6,448 nt of DNA, from positions 1 to 6,448 of the forward strand of contig JAEWIJ010000115.1 of assembly GCA_023387235.1 (NCBI GenBank). Reading direction: 5' to 3'. The notes beneath the pieces were generated by a model that had not been told where the DNA came from, made no database searches, and saw only the letters and a program-made list of their open reading frames with translations. Positions 1-4,783 of the stretch are shown here, one piece after another. The position numbers were made by a program, and so were the translations under genes. Source of the DNA: Pseudomonadota bacterium (GTDB taxonomy: Bacteria; Pseudomonadota; Alphaproteobacteria; Rhizobiales; Hyphomicrobiaceae). How positions within the stretch are numbered: position 1 is the first letter of the stretch; every line of letters begins with the position of its first letter.

Positions 1-31
1 CCTGAAGGCAGCGGGGGCCGCCGATGTATGA
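1..31 (+). CDS. C-terminal end of an upstream gene (partial, tentative)
   Basis: The frame starting at base 2 reads LKAAGAADV and stops at TGA 29-31, so it could be the tail of a gene that begins before the window. It would overlap the start of the next gene by eight bases (ATGTATGA), an arrangement common in translationally coupled operons. Only nine codons are visible, so no function can be given. The other two forward frames are less suitable: one stops at 3-5 and the other runs on into the next gene out of frame. Confidence 0.35.
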   Translation, partial: LKAAGAADV

Positions 32-227
32 CTACTACTGGTTCGTTCCCATGGCCTTCGGCACGGGCCTCGTGCAGTGGATCATTGCCGCCGGCATCGG
101 CGCGCTGTTCGTGACGGCGCTGGTGCACGATGCGCAGGCGCGGCGCTGGCTCTGGCTGTTCGGAGACATTGTCTTCTTCCCGATCGGCATCGTGCGCGGC
201 CTTCTGGTCTGGTTCGAAAAGATCTAG
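24..227 (+). CDS. Small two-helix inner-membrane protein, unknown function
   Basis: This 67-residue protein is almost entirely hydrophobic. The first membrane segment spans about residues 6-34 and the second about 43-64. They are joined by a short polar loop with HDAQARR (35-41). The N-terminus is aromatic (MYDYYWF) and the C-terminus ends in FEKI. There is no signal-peptidase site and no known domain that I recognise. A G-run at 13-17 lies six bases before the ATG as a weak ribosome binding site. The TAG stop is directly followed by the GTG start of nnr, so the two are very likely cotranscribed and perhaps translationally coupled. Small proteins of this kind can be membrane-anchored partners, but no role can be assigned from sequence. 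The consistent hydrophobic pattern and operon position argue that it is real. Confidence 0.7.
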   Translation: MYDYYWFVPMAFGTGLVQWIIAAGIGALFVTALVHDAQARRWLWLFGDIVFFPIGIVRGLLVWFEKI

Positions 228-1793
228 GTGATGTCTTCTGAAGACCCAGCGCTCAAGCTGCTGACCACCATGGAGATGGCGGCGGCGGATCGTCTTGCCA
301 TTGCCTCGGGCGTGCCCTCCCTCGATCTCATGGCGCGCGCGGGAGAGGCCGTAGCGGAAGTTGCCGGCACGATGGTGGACATCGGCGCGCGCATTCTCGT
401 GCTGGCCGGACCGGGCAACAATGGCGGCGATGCCTTCGTCGCCGCGCGACGGCTTGCCGAGCAAGGCTACCGCGTGCGCCTTGCGCTGCTCGGTGACCGA
501 AGTGCACTCAAAGGTGATGCCGCCCATTTTGCCGCGCGATGGCCGGGATCCATTGAAACAGTTGACCGGACCTGCATCCGCGACAGCGATCTGATCGTGG
601 ACGGCCTCTTCGGCGCCGGCCTCTCGCGCGCCATCGAAGGACCGGCCGCCGACGCCATTGCGGCGATCAACGCGTCGCGCATTCCCGTGCTGGCCATCGA
701 TGTGCCGAGCGGCCTCGACGGCAGCACCGGGGCGCCAACGGGGGCCGTCGTCGAAGCGACGCGATCCATCACCTTCTTCCGGCGCAAGCCGGGCCACATC
801 CTGCTGCCCGGCCGCGTGCTCTGCGGACCGGTGACGCTTGCCGATATCGGCATCCCGGCGAGCGTCCTCGATGAGATCGGCGCTCGCACCTTCGTGAATG
901 ATCCCGCACTCTGGCGCGACGCACTCCCCGCGCAGAAACCCGAGGGACATAAGTACACGCGCGGCCACGTCGTCGTCGTCTCCGGGCCGGCGGAAAGCAC
1001 CGGCGCCGCCCGCCTCGGCGCCCGCGGCGCCCTCAGGATCGGCGCCGGTCTCGTGACCGTCGCCACTCCGCGCGCCGCCTTTCCGGTGAACGCCGCGCAT
1101 CTGACCGCCATCATGCTCAAGCCCTTCGACGTACCGGAGGGATTGACAGGCGTGCTCACCGACAAGCGCCGCAATGCCGTACTGATCGGACCCGGCTGCG
1201 GCGTCGGCCCCGCAACCTGCCGTATGGTCGAGATCGCGCTTCAGTCCGGCGCCGGTGTCGTGCTGGATGCGGACGCCCTGACATCGTTCGAGGTCGCGAC
1301 GGCCGATCCGGCAGCGGCCTCACCTGCGTCATTCGGCTTCCTGCCGGGTGCCGCCGCTGCGGCGCCTGCCGGCCCCGAACGCCTCTTCGCCGCCATCAAG
1401 GCCAATGCCGGGCGACCTGTCGTCCTCACGCCCCATGATGGCGAATTTCGGCGGCTCTTCGGCACGCTTTCCGGCTCGCGCCTCGAGCGCGCACGCCATG
1501 CGGCAGCGGAAAGCGGCGCCGTCATCGTCCTCAAGGGCCCAGACACCTGCATCGCGGCTCCGGATGGGCGGGCCGCCATCAACGATAACGCGCCGCCGTG
1601 GCTCGCAACCGCCGGCTCAGGAGATGTGCTCGCGGGTTTCGTCACCGGCCTGCTGGCGCAAGGCGTGCCTGCGTTCGAGGCGGCCGCCGCGGCCGTCTGG
1701 CTTCATGGCGCGTGCGGCGCCGCCGCCGGGCAGGGCCTCATTGCGGAGGACCTTCCGGAAGCGCTTCCGGGAATTTGCGGACGCAGCCTATAA
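228..1793 (+). CDS. nnr: Bifunctional NAD(P)H-hydrate epimerase / ADP-dependent NAD(P)H-hydrate dehydratase
   Basis: This cytosolic metabolite-repair enzyme epimerises R-NAD(P)HX to S-NAD(P)HX and then dehydrates it back to NAD(P)H using ADP. Its 521 residues have the standard bacterial fusion order. The N-terminal YjeF_N epimerase domain (about 15-215) shows GPGNNGGDAF (61-70), VDGLFGAGL (124-132, with D125) and DVPSGLDG (158-165). The C-terminal YjeF_C ribokinase-like dehydratase domain (about 235-515) shows GHVVVVSG, the DADAL strand (347-351), LTPHDGEF and the nucleotide-site motif ATAGSGDVLAG (460-470) with probable catalytic D466. Between them the dehydratase has an Ala/Pro-rich insertion at about 355-383. 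The start may be GTG 228 or ATG 231; family N-termini resembling LLTTMEMAAADRLAI make both plausible, and a clear Shine-Dalgarno is lacking, which suits coupling to the preceding gene whose stop it touches. The C-terminus (GLIAEDLPEALP) is complete. Confidence 0.96.
   Translation: MMSSEDPALKLLTTMEMAAADRLAIASGVPSLDLMARAGEAVAEVAGTMVDIGARILVLAGPGNNGGDAFVAARRLAEQGYRVRLALLGDRSALKGDAAHFAARWPGSIETVDRTCIRDSDLIVDGLFGAGLSRAIEGPAADAIAAINASRIPVLAIDVPSGLDGSTGAPTGAVVEATRSITFFRRKPGHILLPGRVLCGPVTLADIGIPASVLDEIGARTFVNDPALWRDALPAQKPEGHKYTRGHVVVVSGPAESTGAARLGARGALRIGAGLVTVATPRAAFPVNAAHLTAIMLKPFDVPEGLTGVLTDKRRNAVLIGPGCGVGPATCRMVEIALQSGAGVVLDADALTSFEVATADPAAASPASFGFLPGAAAAAPAGPERLFAAIKANAGRPVVLTPHDGEFRRLFGTLSGSRLERARHAAAESGAVIVLKGPDTCIAAPDGRAAINDNAPPWLATAGSGDVLAGFVTGLLAQGVPAFEAAAAAVWLHGACGAAAGQGLIAEDLPEALPGICGRSL
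1755..1770. repeat. Perfect 16-base palindrome inside the end of nnr
   Basis: CCGGAAGC followed directly by its reverse complement GCTTCCGG, near the 3' end of nnr. As RNA it would give a six-pair stem with a GCGC loop, extendable by a U-G and a U-A pair. It encodes part of the conserved LPEALP tail, so codon constraints may explain it. Only three T residues follow, so it is not a convincing terminator. Confidence 0.5.
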
Positions 1794-1799
1794 TTGCAT

Positions 1800-1914
1800 A
1801 CGAAATTCATACAATCAAAAGCTGCAACGGTGATTTCTTTCCTATTTTGAGGCCGCTATTAACGCATCTCTTTCCGAGATCTTAACTTACGTCTCAAAAT
1901 AGGACAAATTTCGT
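1800..1914. repeat. Long nested inverted repeat in the intergenic region after nnr
   Basis: The core is a perfect 12-base inverted repeat: TCCTATTTTGAG at 1840-1851 and CTCAAAATAGGA at 1893-1904. As RNA it extends inward by a G-U and a C-G pair to 14 pairs. The loop itself folds: TTAA 1859-1862 with TTAA 1882-1885, then ATCTC 1866-1870 with GAGAT 1876-1880 around a TTTCC loop. A further outer pair, ACGAAATT 1800-1807 and AATTTCGT 1907-1914, encloses it. No T-run follows on either side, so it is not a classical intrinsic terminator. It could be a structured RNA, a transcript-end stabiliser, an operator pair or a small palindromic repeat; the sequence does not decide. Confidence 0.7.
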
Positions 1915-1957
1915 CAAGATTCCGATACTTAGCAGCGTAAATATTCTGTAAACCCTC

Positions 1958-1987
1958 TTGCATCTGATAAGAATACCATCCTATAAG
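1958..1987 (+). promoter_or_regulatory. Candidate promoter for the GNAT-like gene
   Basis: TTGCAT at 1958-1963 and TATAAG at 1982-1987 are separated by 18 bases. The -10 matches the sigma70-type consensus at five of six positions, whereas the -35 matches only in TTG. Transcription would start near 1994 and give a leader of about 68 bases. It is the best candidate found by eye in this AT-richer stretch, where chance matches are expected. Confidence 0.35.
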
Positions 1988-2048
1988 TAACCTTAAGGAA
2001 ATGCTGCGCTCGAGTTAAACGGGTCGCATTGTCCTTCCATCTCGTATT

Positions 2049-2054
2049 GGGGGA
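2049..2054 (+). promoter_or_regulatory. Ribosome binding site that sets the GNAT-like start
   Basis: GGGGGA lies seven bases before ATG 2062. The in-frame ATG at 2029 has no comparable purine-rich sequence in front of it, and the 11 extra residues it would add (MSFHLVLGEFV) do not resemble the polar N-terminus that follows. Start 2062 is therefore preferred. Confidence 0.5.
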
Positions 2055-2061
2055 ATTTGTT

Positions 2062-2919
2062 ATGCATACCTCCGCTAGGACGAACGTCGCGAGGCCGCGC
2101 GCCGTACCGACGCCGGCGATACTTCCACAGATGTTCAGCCAGAACTTCCTGGCCGACGTGCGGATCGATCACGGGCCGCGTCAGGTGCTCTCGCGTCTTT
2201 TCCTGCGCGGCGACACGCTGTTGCGCGAGCGCGGCATCAACCTGCAGTTCGCGCCCATTGACGCACTGCTGGAGGTGAACCGCCAGAACCAGGATAGCTG
2301 GCGCTCTCTGTTCCCGGTCTTCAACCCGGAGCTCGGCGCCGTCGACGCCTCGAACAGCTTCGCCCTGATCGGCCGCGAGGCTTCCGGCCGCGTGATCGCT
2401 GCCCAGGGCGCGCGCCTCTATCGCCTCGGCGATCGGACCTTCAAGCAAGAAACCGACAGTATGCGGCTCTACTATCCGAACCCGGAGCGCCAGTGCATGC
2501 CGGGCGAGAGCTGCGTGATCACCGCCCCATCGGCCGAAACCTTCACGGGCGACCTGATCTTCTCGGGCGCGGTCTGGTACCACCCTGATTACCGGCGCCA
2601 GGGCCTCACCTCGATCCTGCCGCGGATCACGAAGGGTCTGTCGCTTACCCGCTGGGGCTGCGACATCACGCTGAGCTTCATGGTCGACAAGGTCGTCGCG
2701 GGTGGCACCGCGCCGCGCGCTGGATATCAGCACGTGGAATGGGAAGTTCTGATGAAGAACACGATGTTCGGCGATGCGCGCCTGGCGCTCATCTGGTCGA
2801 ACGCCAACGAGCTGGTCAGCTACTTCTCAGGTCTTCTCACGCCGCCGGAAGCGAAGGTCGATGCGGTCGTCGACCAGCGACCCACCCACAACAATACGGC
2901 TTCCGTCGCTCAAGGCTAG
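2062..2919 (+). CDS. GNAT-like acyltransferase of unknown substrate
   Basis: This 285-residue protein (from ATG 2062) probably transfers an acyl group from acyl-CoA or acyl carrier protein. The first 30 residues are polar and Pro/Ala-rich, probably disordered. A helical part follows (about 35-75). The GNAT-like core spans roughly 95-235. The best motif is WYHPDYRRQGLTSIL (172-186), matching the acyl-CoA pyrophosphate-binding motif A pattern R/Q-x-x-G-x-G/A except that its last position is Thr183. The usual late strand-turn is seen in APRAGYQHVEWEVL (217-230). Residues 133-165 hold a loop with Cys145 and Cys151 and no obvious GNAT counterpart. The size and layout also recall the autoinducer-synthase/FeeM-like N-acyl transferases, which share the GNAT fold, but I cannot confirm that. 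No signal peptide or membrane helix is seen, so it is probably cytosolic. The last 30 residues overlap the convergent gene on the - strand. Confidence 0.72.
   Translation: MHTSARTNVARPRAVPTPAILPQMFSQNFLADVRIDHGPRQVLSRLFLRGDTLLRERGINLQFAPIDALLEVNRQNQDSWRSLFPVFNPELGAVDASNSFALIGREASGRVIAAQGARLYRLGDRTFKQETDSMRLYYPNPERQCMPGESCVITAPSAETFTGDLIFSGAVWYHPDYRRQGLTSILPRITKGLSLTRWGCDITLSFMVDKVVAGGTAPRAGYQHVEWEVLMKNTMFGDARLALIWSNANELVSYFSGLLTPPEAKVDAVVDQRPTHNNTASVAQG
2827..2919. other. 93-base tail-to-tail overlap of two genes
   Basis: The TAG of the + strand GNAT-like gene lies at 2917-2919, and the TGA of the - strand gene lies at 2827-2829 (read as TCA on +). Both proteins therefore use the same 93 bases for their last 30 codons. 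In the - strand protein this includes the strand GSRIVVGGSLVDDRIDLRF, which looks like structural core. In the + strand protein it is the tail after YF, polar and probably less constrained. Confidence 0.7.
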
Positions 2920-3693
2920 CGGCAGGATCAGACGCTGGTACCGCATTCTGGTTCGTCCAGAATGCGGCCAGTGCACGATGGCATCCACCTTCTCGATCTT
3001 GGGCTCCATGTCCTTGAGCGCATCGAGATAGCAGTTGGTCGCCCAGCGCCCATAGGTCCGGTCCGGCATCTCCTCCATGGGAGCGCCCACCGCGCACGTG
3101 CGCCAGGTGTCGTACTCCGCGAACAGGCCCTCGCCGAGTTCCTTGTAAAACAGGCGCTGACCGCTGTTCTCCTCCTGGCAGATGATGTAGCGATTGCCGA
3201 GGATCGAGTTGATGGCGGAGTGCACCTCCGTCGCCCGGCGATCCGTCGTCACGCGGTTCCACCGCTCGACGACGGCGTGCAATTTCGGATCGCGGCGGAT
3301 ATCGTCGCCTGCGATCGTCGTCGACAGGAAATCCTCCGGCCGCTGCCGCTTGGCTTCCTCGATAAGATCGTCGAGCCGGATGAGCGCCGCCTGATTGGAG
3401 CGCAGCATCTCGTTCCGCCAGCCGTTGTCCAGCCACGTGAGAACGATCCGCTCGAAACGCCGGCTCAGCAGCCAGCGGTACAGGGCATCGTAGGCGGCAT
3501 CGGCCGTAAAGCTCGGGCGCAGGCGCACCTGCGCGGACTGGCCATAGACGTTGGTCGCGATGAAGCCGAGATTGACGACCGCATAATCGGAGAATTCACC
3601 CCCCGAATAGGGCGAGTCGTAGGCGTGACGGAGCTGCCGTGAGCCCCCGTCCCACACTTGGCCCTGATCATCTATCAGCTGCAAACTCAACAC
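2827..3693 (-). CDS. Uncharacterised protein with a PAS-like C-terminal domain
   Basis: The 288-residue product has balanced composition and no signal peptide or membrane helix. The N-terminal part (1-110) includes a mixed alpha/beta stretch around DYAVVNLGFIATNVYG (36-51) and LYRWLLSRRFERIVLTWLDN (71-90). The middle (111-160) is charged and helical. The C-terminal part (about 165-282) reads like a PAS_5-type sensory domain of Alphaproteobacteria: ICQEENSGQRLFYKELGEGL (171-190), a PDRTYGRWATNCYLDAL helix (210-226), then YQRLILPLALSDGSRIVV (252-269) ending in IDLRF. This is pattern recognition and not a proven match. No output domain (kinase, GGDEF, HTH) is visible. Start: GTG 3693 has GGAG only four bases ahead; TTG 3690, seven bases after the same GGAG, may be the true start. 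Its last 30 codons overlap the GNAT-like gene. The long + strand frame opposite (2962-3642) is an Arg/Leu/Ala-rich shadow. Confidence 0.75.
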   Translation of the reverse strand: MLSLQLIDDQGQVWDGGSRQLRHAYDSPYSGGEFSDYAVVNLGFIATNVYGQSAQVRLRPSFTADAAYDALYRWLLSRRFERIVLTWLDNGWRNEMLRSNQAALIRLDDLIEEAKRQRPEDFLSTTIAGDDIRRDPKLHAVVERWNRVTTDRRATEVHSAINSILGNRYIICQEENSGQRLFYKELGEGLFAEYDTWRTCAVGAPMEEMPDRTYGRWATNCYLDALKDMEPKIEKVDAIVHWPHSGRTRMRYQRLILPLALSDGSRIVVGGSLVDDRIDLRFRRREKT

Positions 3694-3844
3694 ACGGCTC
3701 CGGACGTCACAGGCAGGGTGCCATAGTGAAATATCAGCACATGCCTGTTGCTAAATCGTTGCACTCAACGAAACTTTTGTATGTGGTCCATCCACAATAC
3801 GAGTTGTATTCACGCCACAAACCGACCTCAAGGTCCTCGCAGAT
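3694..3844. other. AT-richer spacer with short inverted repeats
   Basis: These 151 bases separate two - strand genes. They contain TCGTTG/CAACGA (3756-3761 and 3766-3771), AATAC/GTATT (3796-3800 and 3806-3810) and ACAGGCA/TGCCTGT (3709-3715 and 3742-3748). No convincing reading frame and no strong -35/-10 pair were found on either strand. The promoter of the PAS-like gene probably lies here because the gene upstream of it is 151 bases away. Confidence 0.45.
3753..3771 (-). terminator. Weak hairpin, possible terminator of the extensin-like gene
   Basis: On the - strand the six-pair stem TCGTTG-AGTG-CAACGA is followed by TTTAG. It lies about 75 bases beyond the stop of the extensin-like lipoprotein gene. 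The stem is short and the T-run has only three bases, so this is a weak candidate. Confidence 0.25.
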
Positions 3845-4513
3845 CTAGCTGCATACGCGACCTGTCCCGCCGCGCCCGTGGCGCGCGAGGTCGAGGTGGA
3901 AGTGATCACGGTGGAAGCGGTTGGCGTCGGGGCCGAGGACGGTCGTGAACGTCCGGCAAGCCCCCTTGTGAACCGCGCGAAGAAACGCACGCTCGGCAAC
4001 GTTGCCATTCCAACCCGAGAGCACGGATACCTCACGTCCATCCGCCAGCTTAAAGCCCGCAATGTCAAGGGCATTGGCCAAGCCATGCTCAGAAAGAATG
4101 CCACCCGCGATGCCATTTCGGGGCCGGCAGGAGTACGAAGCGATCACTTTCAGCTCGACGACGTCCGTGCCGAAGTAGCGGCGCGCGGCCGGCATGACCG
4201 ACGTGACGACCCAGTGATCGGTCGCCGGCACCATGGGGCACTGCAATGTCGCCGCCGGCGCCATGCCCACGGCACCATGCGCCGTCGCGCTCACGAAGAG
4301 CGGCTGCACGGCACCGCACGGCGCAGGCCCGCCGAGGGCACTGCGCTTGGTGATGTAGGGGTTGTTGCGAATGTAGCCCGAGGCAAGGCAGCGGCGCTCC
4401 TCGTCGGCGCGCCACGGCTCCTCTTTGGCCACGAAGTACGCTTGCTTGCCGCAGCCCTGTATCTGGAGCAGCGCCGCAATCGTCAGCCCGAATTTTACCC
4501 ACCTACGCAACAT
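3845..4513 (-). CDS. Extensin-like family lipoprotein (LAS-type metallopeptidase-like)
   Basis: This 222-residue protein starts with a lipoprotein signal: MLRRWVKFG, then a hydrophobic stretch, then IQGC with the lipid-modified Cys21. Gly22 follows, with no Asp at +2, which favours outer-membrane sorting. The C-terminal part (about 60-222) matches the bacterial extensin-like C-terminal family. It carries the metal-site signature of LAS peptidases (lysostaphin, D-Ala-D-Ala carboxypeptidase, Hedgehog): SEHGLANALD (141-150) gives H143 and D150, and HRDHFHLDLA (201-210) gives H204 and H206. Family members are thought to act on or bind peptidoglycan in the periplasm; enzymatic activity is inferred, not shown. 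Six further Cys (42, 66, 92, 129, 186, 221) could form three disulfides, fitting an exported protein. Length is ordinary for the family and the protein is complete. ATG 4513 gives a proper signal peptide although no Shine-Dalgarno precedes it. Confidence 0.9.
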   Translation of the reverse strand: MLRRWVKFGLTIAALLQIQGCGKQAYFVAKEEPWRADEERRCLASGYIRNNPYITKRSALGGPAPCGAVQPLFVSATAHGAVGMAPAATLQCPMVPATDHWVVTSVMPAARRYFGTDVVELKVIASYSCRPRNGIAGGILSEHGLANALDIAGFKLADGREVSVLSGWNGNVAERAFLRAVHKGACRTFTTVLGPDANRFHRDHFHLDLARHGRGGTGRVCS

Positions 4514-4520
4514 GAGGGAA

Positions 4521-4553
4521 AGTATACGGTCCGACGGCCTAAGAACTGGTCAA
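4521..4553 (-). promoter_or_regulatory. Candidate promoter of the lipoprotein gene, possibly leaderless
   Basis: On the - strand TATACT (4526-4521) matches the -10 consensus at five of six positions and ends only seven bases before ATG 4513. Transcription from it would begin at or next to the start codon, which would fit the absence of a Shine-Dalgarno. TTGACC (4553-4548) is a good -35, but the spacing is 21 bases, longer than the usual 16-18, so the pair may not work together. Confidence 0.3.
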
Positions 4554-4564
4554 CGCTAACGAGC

Positions 4565-4577
4565 TCTGATCATCAGA
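4565..4577. promoter_or_regulatory. Perfect 13-base dyad, candidate operator in the divergent region
   Basis: TCTGAT, one central C, then ATCAGA: six-base arms in perfect dyad symmetry. It lies 12 bases upstream of the candidate -35 of the lipoprotein gene and about 207 bases before the GST start. The size suits a homodimeric regulator, but no regulator gene is in the window. Confidence 0.35.
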
Positions 4578-4750
4578 TTAGTGCGGCACTTTGTTGCGAG
4601 GATGTCGGCGAGCTGTCTGGACGTTCATCATCCGTCAAGAGTTGCTGCTGCGTCCGATGCTCGCCTTGCAGGATGGCCGAGGCACTCATCTCGTGATTGC
4701 CCCAGGGCCATGGAGCGTCTACCCTCTCGCGCTTCGAGATCAGAAACGAT

Positions 4751-4769
4751 GCCGGGCAATCGGCCCGGC
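4751..4769 (+). promoter_or_regulatory. GC-rich hairpin just upstream of the GST ribosome binding site
   Basis: GCCGGGC (4751-4757) and GCCCGGC (4763-4769) form a perfect seven-pair stem around a five-base AATCG loop. The stem ends three bases before GAGGGG (4773-4778), the Shine-Dalgarno of the GST gene. Such a hairpin could influence ribosome access or be chance in GC-rich DNA; no T-run follows. Confidence 0.4.
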
Positions 4770-4783
4770 CGTGAGGGGACGCA

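Larger units (their letters stand above)
1794..2061. other. AT-richer intergenic region / leader between nnr and the GNAT-like gene
   Basis: These 268 bases are visibly richer in A+T than the flanking genes and contain no credible protein-coding frame. Apart from the nested inverted repeat, they hold a promoter-like sequence near 1958-1987, the 8-base palindrome CCTTAAGG at 1991-1998, a mini-ORF at 2001-2018 (M-L-R-S-S-stop) and the ribosome binding site of the next gene. The length and composition suggest that the GNAT-like gene is independently transcribed and possibly regulated, not part of the nnr operon. Confidence 0.6.
4514..4783. other. Divergent intergenic region between lipoprotein and GST genes
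   Basis: These 270 bases carry the promoters of two genes pointing apart. Besides the dyad and the - strand promoter candidate near the left edge, there is only a weak + strand pair: TTGCCC at 4698-4703 and TACCCT at 4721-4726, 17 bases apart. A GC-rich hairpin precedes the GST ribosome binding site. Short + frames crossing this region have no recognisable protein features and run out of frame into the GST gene, so I do not call them. Confidence 0.4.

Noticed and set aside
1840..1904. Reading the long inverted repeat as an intrinsic terminator of nnr
   Set aside because: The stem is AT-rich and is followed by CAAATTTCG with no T-run, so it lacks the terminator hallmark.
2029..2061. Earlier ATG for the GNAT-like gene
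   Set aside because: No ribosome binding site in front of it; ATG 2062 has GGGGGA at proper spacing.
1993..2733. 246-codon - frame opposite the GNAT-like gene
   Set aside because: Composition is Arg/Ala/Glu-biased and it lacks any recognisable motif, while the + strand shows a GNAT-like motif and a ribosome binding site.
2962..3642. 226-codon open frame on the + strand opposite the PAS-like gene
   Set aside because: Rich in Arg, Leu, Ala and Val with no domain pattern. The opposite strand gives a balanced protein with motif-like segments, so this is a GC-rich shadow.
3878..4696. 272-codon + frame opposite the lipoprotein gene
   Set aside because: Arg/Ala-rich shadow; the - strand has a signal peptide and the extensin-like motifs.
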